Of a DNA stretch of 64,000 nt, positions 24,983 through 37,987 are shown piece by piece; the first letter of the stretch is position 1; each line of letters starts with the position of its first letter. The notes under the pieces are model-generated. The model did not search any database, had not been told where the DNA came from, and saw only the letters and a list, made by a program, of their open reading frames with translations. The DNA lies in NCBI GenBank assembly GCA_027186245.1, contig CP114487.1, forward strand, positions 11,155,001 to 11,219,000. The letters run 5' to 3'. A program made the position numbers and the translations under genes. The stretch is from Coriaria nepalensis (lineage: Eukaryota; Streptophyta; Magnoliopsida; Cucurbitales; Coriariaceae).

Positions 24983-26348
24983 AAGATGGAAAATCTTATA
25001 GTGTCGGGTCGGGATCTTACATCGGAAACAGAAAAGTCCCAAAAATATTGTGAGATCAACTGCAAATCCGTTTGGCTGGAAAGAAAATGAAGAGAAAAGT
25101 AAGAAGGGTTTCCTGTCCTTCGATTTGGAGATTGGTTAGCGACCTATAAGCGATAGGAGGAGTTGGAGAGAAGAAAACGGAGAGAGAGAGATTGGTGTGA
25201 AAATGTAAATGGATTCGCAGATTCGGTCGTTGATGGGAAGAAAGTGGGGTGGCAATAAAGTTAAAAGGCGTACTTACGATTCGTTTGGTAATATTTGTTT
25301 AGAAGTTGCTCAGTGGGGACCACGCGGTTTATTTATATTAGTATAATCTTAATCATAAGACCGTTAAATTACGTTGAGAAAGAGATGTGGAACACTCAGC
25401 TTCTCTAGGCTGCTTCTTGACCCAAAAATAAAAATAAAAAATTTGCTTCTCTTCTCTTGGCTATTAAGGAAGAAGAGAGAACTGTTAACAAGCCCAACTT
25501 ACAAAAACCGAAATTTACTGCCGTCCGGTCGCCTCCGACACCCACAACCCAGGTTCATCTCTGTATTATTATTTTTTAAATTATTATAGATATTTTTATA
25601 ATTATTAAAATTTAAATATTATATTATATTATCAAAAATTTATATTCTGTATCTTTTAAAAAACATTTCAAAACACAGAGCTCCAGCCAAACAGTGACTG
25701 AGGAGAGAGAGTGAGCGCCGTTTTAAATTGTGAAGGCGGGGGGGGAGGAGGGAGGGAAAATGGTGGTCGGGAGCGAGATTTCTTGATTTCCAGTATTTAT
25801 GAAAAACGGAAATATAACCATATTTCTAATCTTCTTTTTTTGCAATGGGCCCAAATCGATAGTCCAGCCCAACTGATCCAAGTTGTATTCGACTCGGTTG
25901 GATTGGCCCAAACTAAGGCCGACAAGCCTAGTCCATTAACTACGCTTGATTTAATAGTATACTTCGTCATAGCACTACGTCACGCTTGGAATTAGCTGTT
26001 GCGTGATGCAAACTCTTTTTTAATTATTCGCAATTTAATCCAAATACGAAACAGAGAAGCAATTTAACGCTACAACCCACAAATATTATCATGGATGCTG
26101 TAGAATTAATTAACATTAATCATTAAATAATTGTTGACTCGGCCAGGTCTATAATCCTTCCCGAAATGGCTGCTGCTGCTTGTAAATCTGTGAACTTTAA
26201 AGGGTCTTTTGTCAAGGCCAAACCCACATCTTCTGAACCAGATATTCTACTTATCGATTGGTCGTCGATGCCAGTTCGTTAATCATCGGGTCGACATGTA
26301 GCTTTGTATGGTACTGCTTCATCAGCTCGATGTATCGAAAAGTGACGA
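24890..26348. other. CM2 promoter side and WRKY 3' flank
   Basis: Holds the chorismate mutase leader (about 24890-25200) and AT-rich spacer. An (ATA)n repeat lies at about 24955-24982 in the leader, and a G/A-rich run at about 25738-25757. The WRKY 3' UTR occupies the upper end. Open frames at 25374 and 25711 show no family character. Confidence 0.55.
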
Positions 26349-27367
26349 TCAGTTTGTTGTAGTACTAGAAATGGTGTGATTATGGTCTCCTTCATAAATT
26401 GCCACCAAAACTGATGGATCCTCAGCACTTCTTTGCACCTAAATACATCAAGAAGAACTAAATTAGTTGGATTCTCAATTATTATTATTATTATTTTTGT
26501 AGTTATTAATTGTAAGTATTTTTTAATTAATAAATAATAATATTAGATAAAATTACTTTTTTCTTGACTGAGCAGCCAAATGGTGAAAAGGAGCACTTGT
26601 AGTAAGCTCTTGGAGATGGATTGTCTTTAGTAACTTTCTGTCCGTATTTTCTCCAATGATATTTATCCCTCACAACCTTATATATATTTGAAGTAATTAA
26701 TATATAGTAATGTATATATTATATGTATAGTTGCAGGCATGGATATGTTATATTTACGTACCAAGCTCGGATCAGATGGATCGGTCCGTACCAAAACCCT
26801 CAAAACTTTTGGCTTGAAGTTATGTTTTGGCCTTTCAGAAATAGATGACCAGTATTTGTACTCTTGATCACGATCAAGCATAGAACCAGTACTATAGCTA
26901 GACTGGTATTGATCATGATCATGATGATCAATGTATGATCTTTCGATCCCGATTAGATTATCAATATTTTCATAATCTTCGCCTTTTTCTGTTAATTTTC
27001 GTTTTCTGGAATATTGATCTGAAGCATGAATATTAGTATTATTATCATCACTAATGTTGTTGATCATCAAATCTATCACCTTCTTTTGCAAAGCAGTGTA
27101 ATTATTGCATATAATGCTTAATGCCTCTATTATCTTCTTGTTCTGATACCTCACGTGGTTTAGTTTTTCAGCCAACACATCCAATTCCTGCTTGAAATAA
27201 CATATTATATATGAAATCAAAGGAGTTTATACAAATTAATATAAGAAGAATTTAATAGCTAGTTATACCGGAGACTTGTCGGTCATGTGGTCGTGTTCTG
27301 GATTGAGATTAAGATCGAGATGAGAGTTGAGAACCCATTTTGATGGGTTCGAATTGGAGAATATCAT
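26349..27367 (-). CDS. WRKY18: Group IIa WRKY transcription factor (WRKY18/40/60-like)
   Basis: DNA-binding regulator of defence and ABA responses that recognises W-boxes (TTGAC). Four exons (27269-27367, 26762-27187, 26557-26676, 26349-26438) give 244 residues, shorter than the roughly 270-310 of Arabidopsis group IIa. The N-terminal SHLDLNLNP resembles the conserved LDLNLNP-type start, then comes a heptad-like segment ([20 protein letters not shown]) that fits the group's leucine zipper, a basic RKRKL stretch (nuclear signal), and the domain [20 protein letters not shown]...YYKC...[27 protein letters not shown]. The R-type intron positions fit groups IIa/b. Odd point: the two zinc-binding cysteines are separated by six residues (C-SFSPFG-C), whereas group II has five. 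The protein ends soon after HNH, in SSTTTN. Neighbour NPY1 is also two loci from WRKY18 in Arabidopsis. Confidence 0.92.
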
Positions 27368-27427
27368 GCTGTATACTTGCTTATTAGAAGATAGAAAGAG
27401 AGTGCAATGAAATTGGCAAAAATACAT

Positions 27428-27456
27428 AGTTTTATATCCCCTCTATATATAATGTT
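27428..27456 (-). promoter_or_regulatory. WRKY core promoter TATA elements
   Basis: On the minus strand a GGATATAAAAC motif at about 27430-27440 and an overlapping TATATATAG run just upstream lie 63-90 bp before the WRKY start codon. A TTGACT W-box core occurs on the minus strand near 27602-27607 and a TTGACA near 27487. The W-box could allow auto- or cross-regulation by WRKY factors, which is known for this group, but single TTGAC cores are common by chance. Confidence 0.4.
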
Positions 27457-28590
27457 GGAATTCAACTAGACAGATGAGCTAGATTTGTCAAGAACATTCA
27501 GTGAAAAAAAAAAAAGGAATATTGTGAAAATTACCATAACATATAAATATTCTCTTAATGTACATATTATTTCGTTTGATATGTATTAAGATTCGTGAAA
27601 TAGTCAAAACAAGACGATTAAATCTATGACCATAACACGCATACGATGACAATCACACACGCTATCTTGCTATACTATCAGACAATCATCTTGAACATAC
27701 TACGCCTACCAAGTCTGAACAACCTCATTTGTGTTTTGTATCTCAACACACGTAATACGTAATTGAACTACCTGTAGGCCCACACGGTTTTGAATCTTTG
27801 ATACCTTTAATGCAATACTTAGGCGTGAAGACCAAGATCCAGAATGTAGCGGTACTTGTTATGAAAAGAACCACAACATTTTGAAAATAATAATAATATT
27901 ACATGTAATAAATACTGTATATGTACGTCATTACTATGAGATCACCTCAAAATTAGATGAGACAACGAATTTGGATTCATTAGTATTGGGCAAAAGAAAA
28001 AAAAATTAATAATAAATAAATAAATAAATAAAAGAAGACTTTTGGAAGACTGCAGTTAACTTCTACGAACGGAAAGGAAGAGTACAGAAAGACTGCAGTT
28101 TATAATTTCTTCTTTGAATTCGTCAGTAAGGTTAGATTGGAGTTTTGAAAGTAAATGAAGAAAAACGATGGCAAATGCTATTCATTATATTTTGCAACAA
28201 TTTATTACACTGTGAAATACATTTGGGTCTATTGACTAACGGGGCTTATGGGAAAAGAGTTATCTAACGGTGAGCTCACAATAATTTTTTATATGTACAT
28301 ACATTTGGGCCGAGGCCTGTTCTATTTTTATTTGGGTTTTGCGTAAATCCGTGTTGGACCCTTTGTTAAACGCTGGATGGGTCCATTGGGCTATATAATG
28401 TAGCCCCAAGTTGGACTGCGAGCCCAAGAGCTGAAAGATAAATAGCGGGGATTTGCGATTCTGAATCGAACCAACTGCGAGCGAAAGAGGAAGAAACTAG
28501 AACGAAAGCGAGGGAGAAGAGAGGGGAGGAAAAAGAGGGAGTGAGAACTCCAGAAAATCTGCCAATGAAGGATTAGAACCTGAAAGAAGA
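27457..28590. other. Divergent spacer between WRKY and TAF5
   Basis: About 1.1 kb of AT-rich DNA shared by the WRKY promoter (minus) and the TAF5 leader (plus, purine-rich from about 28470). Contains an (AATA)n microsatellite at about 28010-28030. No gene is seen. Confidence 0.6.
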
Positions 28591-31500
28591 ATGGACGAAG
28601 ATCAAATAGAGAGTTTCGTCTCTGAATACTTGAAGAAGAAAGGTTTTAAAGATACAGAGCAAGCTTTTCACCAAGAGCTCCGTCACAAGAAAACTAACTC
28701 TTCTTCTTCCATTGACGTCGACTTGGCCAAGCAATTTCTCAAAACCTTTTCTGAGTACTCGATAGCTCTCTTTTTTTCGCCAATTTTTTTTTTTTTAAAT
28801 TATTCTCTGGCATTATGTCTTCGTGTGTGATTTTTTCTCTGCAGTTCAGTAATTGGATTTTATTTCTTTTTTTATTTCATGAGTGTTATATCTGTTTTTT
28901 TGGAAGTTCAGCAATTTGAGGTATTTACTATATTTTGTTGATAGACTTTGAGTAGTACGGATTTTGGGGTTTTTTTCTTTTGCTGGATTAGCTAAATATT
29001 TCACTGGGCACTTAGTGTTTGACTCGTTATGTGATGAATCACTTGTTTTAATCCTCCCATGTTTGTTGCGGAGTTTTCTCGTCATTTGTTAATGTTTTTT
29101 CTTGCCTTCAGATCGGAGAGTATTCCAGCAAGATACCGTGAAGGATACAGCAAGCTTAGAGCCTGGACTTATAGTTCATTAGATTTATACAAGGTTTTAA
29201 GTCAGTTTATTTTCATCAAATACTTGTCTTTACATTTGCTTTTCGGTTTTCTTCAGTATTGACATCACTAATATGTTGAACTATTCAGCACGAATTGCTT
29301 CGTGTTCTTTATCCAGTATTTATCCATTGCTTCATGGATATGGTGGCAAAAGGGCATATTCAAGAAGGCAAGTTAAACCCCTTGCCCATATATTTCTTGA
29401 AAATTTAAACTACTAGCTTTCACACATTGTCCATTATGGATGATATTAACTGTTCATTTACAATCACTTCTATCTGCAGCTCGAAACTTTTTCAATACCT
29501 TCCGTGAAGACCATGAAATGATGCACTTACGAGACCTGCAAAAGTTGGAAGGAGTGTTGTCTCCTTCTCATCTAGAGGTTAATTTCTACGTTGAATCTTC
29601 TAGCCCATTCTTGTTCATCTCATATTTCAATGATCAATATTCTGTATCTCACAATCATTAATTTCATCAGGAGATGGAATTCGCCCATTCTATACGGCAG
29701 AGCAAAGTCAATATTAAGATATGTCAGGTACAGACCTTGTTCTTCCCCTTTATTCTGTCATATTTTCCATTTCTGAAACATAGAATAATAGTTCCTAGAC
29801 AAGCTGAAAACGCATCTTTCAATTTTCTGACAGTACTCCTATGAGCTGCTGCTGCAATATCTGCACAAAACACAATCCACTACAATATTAGGTGTTATCA
29901 ATGAGCATATTAACTTCCAAGGTTGGACTGCTATCTCATATACATGGTTAATCTGCTTGTGACATAAATGTTCTCTCCTGTCTCTTACCACCTTGTCCTG
30001 GCATGCAGTTCTTCCTGGCCAACCCAGCTCAATTTCTGACGATGCTGAGTTAGTGACACTTACTGGAGCTAACCAGGAGGCAGCTAATCAGATAAATCAA
30101 AAAGAAGTGCATTGGGGGGTGGGTTGATAAAATGCCATGATTGCAAGTTGTTGTGTTTATGATTTCCCTTTTTCTTTTTTTTTTAATTAATTAATTTATT
30201 TATATTTACAGTATATACACATTTACTGTCTCCTCGAAGAGGTTTGGTAAATTTTCATGTTTAATCTCGTAACTATATCTTTGAAAGGTTCACTTTCTAA
30301 TTAAGTTTGATAGTGATAGAAACATCGAAGATACAGTCATTTTTCAATGTTATCTGTATTTTTGGTATTTTTGTTGTCTGTTTGGGATTTTTATTTTGTG
30401 CAAGTCAATATCTTATTGGTTATTAATGTAATAATCTTTAGCTATGAGCTTTCCTATAAGATTCTGCATTATTGGTGATTGAGTCAACTCTACTGGTTCA
30501 AATTTGCTGGGCTGTTAATTTTCAGCTCTTACTTTATTGTTGTTAGTTGCTTGAAGATTCTCTAGAAGAACGCTTGGAGAAGGCTAGTGGTTTGCTTTCT
30601 GATTCTGAAAAGGCAGATGGAGAAAACAAAGATGGGGACATTGATGAGAATAAGGTAACAACATTTCCAAACTTAGCCTATAGATTATTACATGAAAATT
30701 CCAGTTGAATTTATAGTTACTCTTAGCAGAGTCTGCTTTATTCTGAATATGGAATGTTTCTAAGATTATACTCCTAATACACTAATATGTAGTTTCTTTT
30801 TCTCTGTCAGAAAAGATCAGTGGAAGGGGGAAAACAAGGTGCTTCAATAAAAAAGGTCAAGAAGGACAAGGCAGCCTCTGCAACAGCAAAAATGGCTCGT
30901 TTTGAGGCTAATGCTGCATCTATGGCCCCACGAGTCAAACCAGAGCTTACTTTGCCCGTAATGTATTCTCCCTAATCCTTCGCCTTATTATCTTCCTTCC
31001 ATAGCATCATGGTTGGCTATCAAAGAATGCAAATGGGTTCGGAAAACCCAGTAGTGTTTCACTGTAGCTTAAATAGACGTGTTACAATGGTTATAGTCTT
31101 CTTCTTCCTGCAATTGATTTTTTGTTGGTTGATCCAGTCCCACAGAGGTTGAACAGTCTATTCTTGAAGACTTAAGAAACCGGGTGCAGTTGAACAGTGT
31201 TGCTTTGCCATCTATCAGCTTCTATACATTTATCAACACGCATAATGGGTATTATATTTCTTTAGTTTAGTGGTCATTTCCTAAAGTTTTACTGACTTCA
31301 TTTTGTGAATATATCTCCTCATTGTATTCTAATCTTTATTCTAGTCTGAACTGTTCGGCAATATCCCACGATGGTTCTCTGGTCGCTGGTGGATTTTCGG
31401 ATTCATCCCTAAAGGTTGAATTAACTTTTTAAATGTCCGTGGATACACCCTTTCTACATTATAGTTTGTTGACTTTTAAAATACTTCTGAACAGGTTTGG

Positions 31501-33299
31501 AATATGGCAAAGCTAGGACAGCAAGCTGGCAGTTGTAAGTGCTCTTAATTTTAATGTACATATTTTTTTTTTTTCAGTCAAAAGATCTTTGCTGGTAGAG
31601 AATCTTAAATTTGTGATCTTTCAAATGAGAAAAGATTTAGAACACTTTTCCATTGTTTTATATGGGATGTATAGGCTGCACTGTCAAATAGGATCCTGTT
31701 GTCCATTAACTCATTTCCTGGTAAAATATTTGAAAAATATCAGCACTACTTCAGCTGTTTTGCAGGATGAGAATGACAAGTCTATTAGCGGGGAACAATT
31801 GTCAGGCCAAACCAGTGGGAAAAGATCTTGTACGTTATTTCAGGGTCATTCAGGGCCAGTATACTCAACTACTTTTAGTCCTCTTGGGGATTTTATTCTT
31901 TCCTCTTCCGCAGACTCAACAGGTTCCTTTCAGTTTTATTCTCTTGCTTGCCCTTAGTTCCTTCTTTAGGCACCTATCCCTCTCTCTATTGTTGTCTTGT
32001 TCCTGTGTCTGAAGTAACTTAGTAAAAGTGGGATGTATCTGTTACTCTACTGCAGTCAGATTATGGAGCACACAACTAAATGCCAATCTCGTTTGCTACA
32101 AGGGTCATAATTACCCAGTATGGGATGTTCAGGTAAAGATAAGTCCCAACTCCCTAATCTTCTTTACCTGAATTTACGTACTGTCATGGGATCCCAAGTT
32201 CCTTGGTTTTTACCATCTTACTTCATGCTATTCTGCTAATCAGTTTTCTTTTTCCCTTCCAACTCATGCTGCAGTTTAGCCCTGTAGGGCATTACTTTGC
32301 CAGCTCCTCACATGACCGAACAGCACGAATTTGGTCCATGGACAGAATACAGCCTCTGAGGATAATGGCTGGTCACTTGTCAGATGTAGATGTGAGCACT
32401 CCATATTCTGAATTTCTCTTTACTATGATGTTTCCTATTCACCCTTTTACCTGAAAGCAAAAATACTGTAAACCTTCTACTCTTTAGACCAAATTTGATT
32501 TTTCCGGGCTTTATTACATTTTTTGTCAGTGTGTGCAATGGCACGTGAACTGCAACTACATTGCAACGGGCTCAAGTGACAAAACGGCACGATTATGGGA
32601 CGTTCAAACTGGGGAATGTGTTCGGATTTTCATCGGTCATAGGAGCATGATCTTGTCTTTAGCCATGTCACCTGATGGTCGATATATGGCATCAGGTGAT
32701 GAAGATGGCACAATAATGATGTGGGACCTCTCTAGCGGCCGTTGTGTAACGCCTCTAATTGGGCACACATCTTGCGTTTGGTCTCTTGCATTCAGGTAGG
32801 TTGGGAAAACTAATCTTAACTCTCCGCAGAATATGTATGCCTTGAAATATTAGCTGATTGTGCGGATTAAAAAAAAAAAATCCAAAATGGCAGTTGTGAG
32901 GGTTCTCTTCTTGCATCTGGATCAGCTGATTGTACTGTTAAATTATGGGATGTTACTTCAAGCACTAAAGCGCCAAAGGCAGATGAAAAGTAAGTTCTTT
33001 ATTATTTCTCAGTTTAACTTTTAGAAATGTAATTTCAAAAAGATATTAATTAAGGTTTGTTGTTTTTATTAGCAAAAGTGGAACAGTAAACAGACTTCGA
33101 TCGTTGAAAACCCTACCGACCAAGTCCACTCCGGTTTACTCTCTGCGGGTAAATGCAAATCTAAGATGATTAATTACGGATAAAGATATTGTTTCTCCTG
33201 AAATCTGAATGGTAAAATTCTAATTCTTCATTTCCATTTGTTGAACAGTTTTCTCGAAGGAATCTTCTTTTTGCAGCTGGAGCTATCTCAAAAGATTAA
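28591..33299 (+). CDS. TAF5: TFIID subunit 5 (TAF5), WD40 protein
   Basis: Scaffold subunit of the general transcription factor TFIID in the nucleus. Nineteen exons could be traced: 28591-28754, 29112-29193, 29289-29367, 29480-29577, 29671-29727, 29834-29921, 30009-30118, 30547-30654, 30811-30962, 31138-31248, 31345-31414, 31495-31534, 31755-31922, 32056-32132, 32275-32391, 32530-32795, 32894-32989, 33073-33147, 33249-33299. Domains: LisH-like start (IESFVSEYLKKKGFKDTEQA), the NTD2 helical domain (KLRAWTYSSLDLYK, ELLRVLYPVFIHCF, NFFNTFREDHE), a Lys-rich linker, then six or seven WD40 blades: HDGSLVAGGFSDSSLKVWN, GHSGPVYSTTFSP, GHNYPVWDVQFSP, SSHDRTARIWSMDRIQPLR, SSDKTARLWDVQTGE, DEDGTIMMWDLSSGR, SADCTVKLWDV, ending FAAGAISKD. 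The third intron uses a GC donor. No lesion is seen; several exons are under 100 nt, so six-frame views miss them. Confidence 0.94.
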
Positions 33300-34764
33300 T
33301 AAGATGGCTGTTACTCCAATTTTGTTATCGTCGCCTGTATTTTCAGGGAGCACTATTCCTGTATAAGTCTGAGCAAATTTCTAATCACTATGTACAATTT
33401 CATTTTTAAGATGTTGAGCACTTTGGAAAATGGAGAATCTTTAGAAGTGTATGTATGAATGCTGAGATTGAAGAGATTAGAAAGAAGAGTTTACTACACA
33501 TCCTTTCCATGAGGATAAACAAGTAACAAAAGTAAAACAAGCCTTAAAGGCCCCTTCCTTTTCTAGCCTTGACCTCTTCGAGTACAGGACCAAGTTGTAA
33601 ACTCCAGCCTCTTTTGGGCAAAACAAGTAATGTACACAAAGTTTGAGTATTCGATGTATGATGTGAGATGAATTTGATTATTATAGGCATGATCCCACCC
33701 AAGAATTTCTCGGAAATGGAAATAAACATGGTTAGAAACAAATAACATATGGAAGACCATTATCCTTAACAAGTATTAATATACGTAGAAGTGGACATTC
33801 CTAAAGAACGAATTGGAATAACAATCCTTTCTTCCTAGAACACTTCCCTTATCCCTATACGTAATTTGGTACGAAAATGTTATCCTCATTACCATACCTT
33901 TGTAAGTATCTGCGGGTATATCGTTCTGAAAAAGTACTCAGCCATCACACCTGCAAGGAAGGAAAATAACTTTATCCATGTAAGGAACATATATATATAT
34001 ATATTTACTGCGATGCTGAATCGTACAGAAAGGTATTAATCAATACATCTGCAGTTCGTTTGTACGTACTGTGTATATCTACCTATGATTATGGGGGGAT
34101 TACTTACGTAGGTTCAGGTGAGAACAAACGATCCAATAAGAAATATTACAGAAACCCATATGAAAAAGAAAATAGAGGTGTAATCAAATCATGATAAAGA
34201 TGAGGTCAGCTGCATGAAAATGAAAGAGGAGTTGAGGGGGGGTTGTGGTGGTGGAACTGAAGTAGCAGATAAGAAGGTAGAGTGTTTCTGGGAATGAGAT
34301 TAAATTAAATGCAGGACCATCCTAGTATTCACCTGAATGGTCCTCATCCTATGTCGACCTACTACTACTACTACTACCACCATGCTTTCTTTATATATAT
34401 GTATGTATACATATATATATATTCTCTACTATATGCTATGCTATAATAAACACTATTTTTTTTTTACCGCTAATTCCGCACAGTAAATGGACCGCCATGA
34501 AAAGTCACGCTACTCCCATAACATACGTAAACCTAGCTAACTCCAATCCTAAACAATATCTACAAAGACTACAAGTAACAGTCATCACGTTCGAAGAAGA
34601 AAAAGAGAAAATAAAGCAAACAAGACTAGTTAGTTATGTGATTGGTTATATAGGAAATACCAGTTCATGAAGTAGCATCAGATATAACCTGAACTTGAAG
34701 ATGTTAGTGTAGAGTAGAGAGAAACAAGTCGGGCTGGGAGAGGATGAAGTTTGACCCGGGAAAA
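33300..34764. other. TAF5 3' end and MIR156 downstream transcript region
   Basis: The left part is TAF5 3' UTR (to roughly 33500). The rest probably belongs to the primary transcript of the minus-strand MIR156 gene downstream of its hairpin. Repeats visible: (TA)n at about 33986-34003 and 34391-34424, and (CTA)n at about 34360-34377. No protein gene is recognised. Confidence 0.45.
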
Positions 34765-34862
34765 AAACGGAGTGACGGAAAGAGCAGTGAGCACACAAAA
34801 GAGATAGCATAAGGGGTATACTAAGTGCCTCTGTGTGCTCACTCTCTTCTGTCAATCTCTAC
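34765..34862 (-). ncRNA. MIR156: MIR156 precursor hairpin
   Basis: The minus strand carries the canonical miR156 sequence TGACAGAAGAGAGTGAGCAC exactly, at 34835-34854, on the 5' arm. The opposing arm holds the star strand GCTCACTGCTCTTTCCGTCA at 34773-34792. The arms pair over the whole duplex with a small asymmetric bulge, continue inward through the shared ACACA/TGTGT bases, and enclose a loop of about 30-40 nt, as in known plant MIR156 foldbacks. miR156 guides cleavage and repression of SPL mRNAs and so delays the juvenile-to-adult change. The hairpin lies in conserved order beside GPX, PP2C and PDS5C relatives, as MIR156C does in Arabidopsis. The exact precursor ends are approximate. Confidence 0.96.
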
Positions 34863-37800
34863 GTTCCATGATCAAACAACAAGCACTGCGTACATAACTG
34901 CATATTGTATACATCGTATACTGACCTTTAAACCTAGAACAATGGCGATGATAAAGAGAAGGAGAAGAGGAAATTACTAGAGCTTGGTGGAAACTTGAAA
35001 AAGAGGAGAGGTGCCAGATCTGACAATGACACAGAGAGAGAGACAGAGACAGAGACAGAACGTCCGTTAAAGGAAAGATGCGAACAGTGGGCATAATTAT
35101 ACGACCTACACTATTTCTAGAATATTGACTTGACGCCCTATCGTACTGGAATTTAATTAGGGTTTTCATTTCAAGACCTTAGTAAAAAAAAAAATGGAAA
35201 TAATAATTTGAAAAACCATCAAAACCCAAAAGACGTATAGCTTGGTGTCGGTGAACAACTCCGACAATGTCGGCAATCGATGGTCAAACGGAGGGAGAAA
35301 AGAAGGGGATTTTTGTTAGAGACAGTAAGTAATATTGGGATGTTTGACCCGATTCTGCTCCCCGGGCCTTAGCAGCCCACCCCATAACTGGTTAACGGAC
35401 GAGGATTGTTGGGTTATGGAGTTTGGCCGTTTCACCCGTTCACTTTTGTTTACCTATTGCCGGAAAGAGTAATATTGCCGGAAAGAGGGCTTTTTTAGAG
35501 AGTGACTTGTGGTGTTTATATACATTGGTCTTCTATATCTATATCTATATCTTTATATAAGTGTGTGTATAACTAGCTAGGGTTGTGTTGTTGTTTGGCT
35601 GGGAATTTTGGATTGTTTTGTAGCCTACGTGTCCTCATGTTGATGTTCTCACTGATTCCAAACCGTAAGATTTGGACTTATTATTATGTTGCCTTTATTC
35701 CCCGCCGTTGGATCTATCTATTTTTGTCTCGTCTGCGTCTTGTGTAATTACATAGAAACACTTTAGAAATAGTGAAGACATATCAGTTTAAATCAGGAGT
35801 TAAGGAGTAAAATGAATATGTGATGCTTAACTTAGGCATTCGTCTCAGTTTTTTTATTATTATTAAATTTATTAATTTTTAATTAATATAATAATTTTTT
35901 AAATAACTTAATCTCAGCTTATTTATTATATTTTTTTAATTAATTAAATATTATTATTTATATCATTATTTCCAAGACGAAAGTCTCATCTCTTCATAAT
36001 TATATTATTTTAAGTTTATATGTAAATCTATTTATAGGGATAAATGTGAGCGCACGTGTGAATTGTGATCTTGATTTTGATATCATGTAGTAATTTAGCT
36101 ATCCAACTCAAATCAATTGACGGATTAACATAATAGTCCATCTTTCATATCAAGTGTTTTCCTCTTTATGTTTCCAATGTGTTACACGTATGTATGATGT
36201 TATTTTGAATTATATATTTTTTATTTTTGAAATGAAATATATTTAATGGTTAGTCTAAATATATATTGGACATAACTTACAAATGAAAAGGATTGACCCA
36301 AAGATGATCTCGAATCAGTAATACCGCCTTTATATTCACAGGGTGGGTGGTCTTCTTTCCTTGGAAGTTAATAAGATAATATGGGGCTAAGGCGTAGTGG
36401 TGGGGACCAATCTAATTACCCCTTTCTTACCCTACTTAGTGGTCAAATCTTCTTCTTACAATGAACATAGTAATCGGCCCTTTTGGCTTTTTTCACATAT
36501 ATGTATGTATGTATATATATATATGGTTTATATATATTTGCTCTATATGGTTTTATAAAACTCCTTAAATTTTTTGTAGTTTAGTTACCGTTGCCTACGG
36601 TTCAGGAAGAAATCGATCATAGTAATCAATGTTGTCGTAATCAAAATATATAATTAATTAACCGCCCAGACATCTATAGGTCTGGATAAAAGTTGGATAT
36701 GTATAGAGAGGTAAGTGAAACAGACGTCACAATCCCTAGCTGAAAGAGGGACATGGATCATGAAGACGTGAAAGAAGAATTTAGGTGTGTTCCCCAACGT
36801 GACGTGGACAAATAGGGGGGACCCTCTCACCCCAAAAGCTCGTCATCGTCCACGTGGACAAAAAAAAGGAACATCAATCGTAACAGATGGTGTCGGTAAG
36901 AAAAATGATAAATACTCTTACTACGACTTAAGTACATACCCATGTATACTGCATACTACATGTTTACAAAGTGCATGTGGGCTGGGATTAGCTTCTACTA
37001 TGCCTTCATTTGTCGACTAAGTATCTTCATTAATGGATAATCGTATATTTCCATGTAAATTAGCACCAACCATTGTGCAAGGTTATTCCTTCACCACATG
37101 ATTTTTAGTTTAATTGTATAAGGATCGTGCGGTCCGTGAGAGGATACGTCACATACGCATTGGAATAAAATTTGGATCACCTGATTTAAACTGTTACGGT
37201 TTATTTGATTTGACATTTTTTAAGAATAGAGAAAAAGATAATTATAATTATAATTATTTAATATCCATTTAGTTTTTCAGAGAATATATATGAATAAAAA
37301 TAATAAAATTTTTATTTATTTTTTTTAAAAATTAAATATTATAGTAAAACTAAAAAAAATAAAAATCAGTATAAATAATACTTATTTTAATTTTTATGAA
37401 AAATATTTATTCAAATGAAAATAAAAAATAATAATTTTTTATATTAAATGAGACTAAAAAATTATTTTTACTTATTATATTCATTTAAATTAAACAGTAA
37501 AATAAAATAAAATTCTCATTAAAAACATCAAACCAAATATACCGTTAAATCATTAACATTAATTTCTTAATACACTTTTTGGTTCATTAGTTAAGATTAA
37601 TGAAAAATCTGAAACAGGTTTTTTTTTTTCCCAGATTTTGCTAGTATAGCTTCCTAGTCGATTCATAACGTGAGGCCTATCACTATCAGAAATTCCGAAG
37701 AAATAGATAGTTAGATACTATAACTTCATTACCAGAGAGGCCTCCACGAGAGCAAATTTTCGCATATCAAGTATCAACCACACTAAAAAACACAAAATTT

Positions 37801-37987
37801 TGAACGATGCTACGTAGTTAAACCCACCATTCTCAACTGTCACCTCCTAATTAACATGAATGCCATTAGTGGCCCCAAAAGAAAGTGCAAGAGCTTCTAA
37901 AAAAAAAACACTACACATATTTGTACCTTGGTAGTAGCAAAACGGTATTAGGCAAAGTGGGCAAAACAGAAGAAGATGGATCATCTT
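34863..37987. other. MIR156 upstream region and spacer
   Basis: About 3.1 kb without protein genes. The part up to roughly 35300 is probably the 5' portion of the MIR156 primary transcript (minus strand): it contains a (CT)n-rich tract at about 35033-35060 when read on the minus strand. TATA-rich stretches near 35535-35560 could carry the core promoter. Beyond about 35800 the DNA is AT-rich with (TA)n at about 36512-36534 and shows no recognisable gene up to the end of the PDS5C gene. Confidence 0.5.

Noticed and set aside
24961..25053. Poly-Ile open frame
   Set aside because: (ATA)n microsatellite in the CM2 leader.
34646..35169. Small open frames overlapping the MIR156 locus
   Set aside because: Start with weak or non-ATG codons and show no similarity; a miRNA-encoded peptide cannot be ruled out but has no support here.
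36787..37020. 77-residue plus-strand open frame upstream of MIR156
   Set aside because: Isolated, low similarity to anything recognised, no splice or promoter context.
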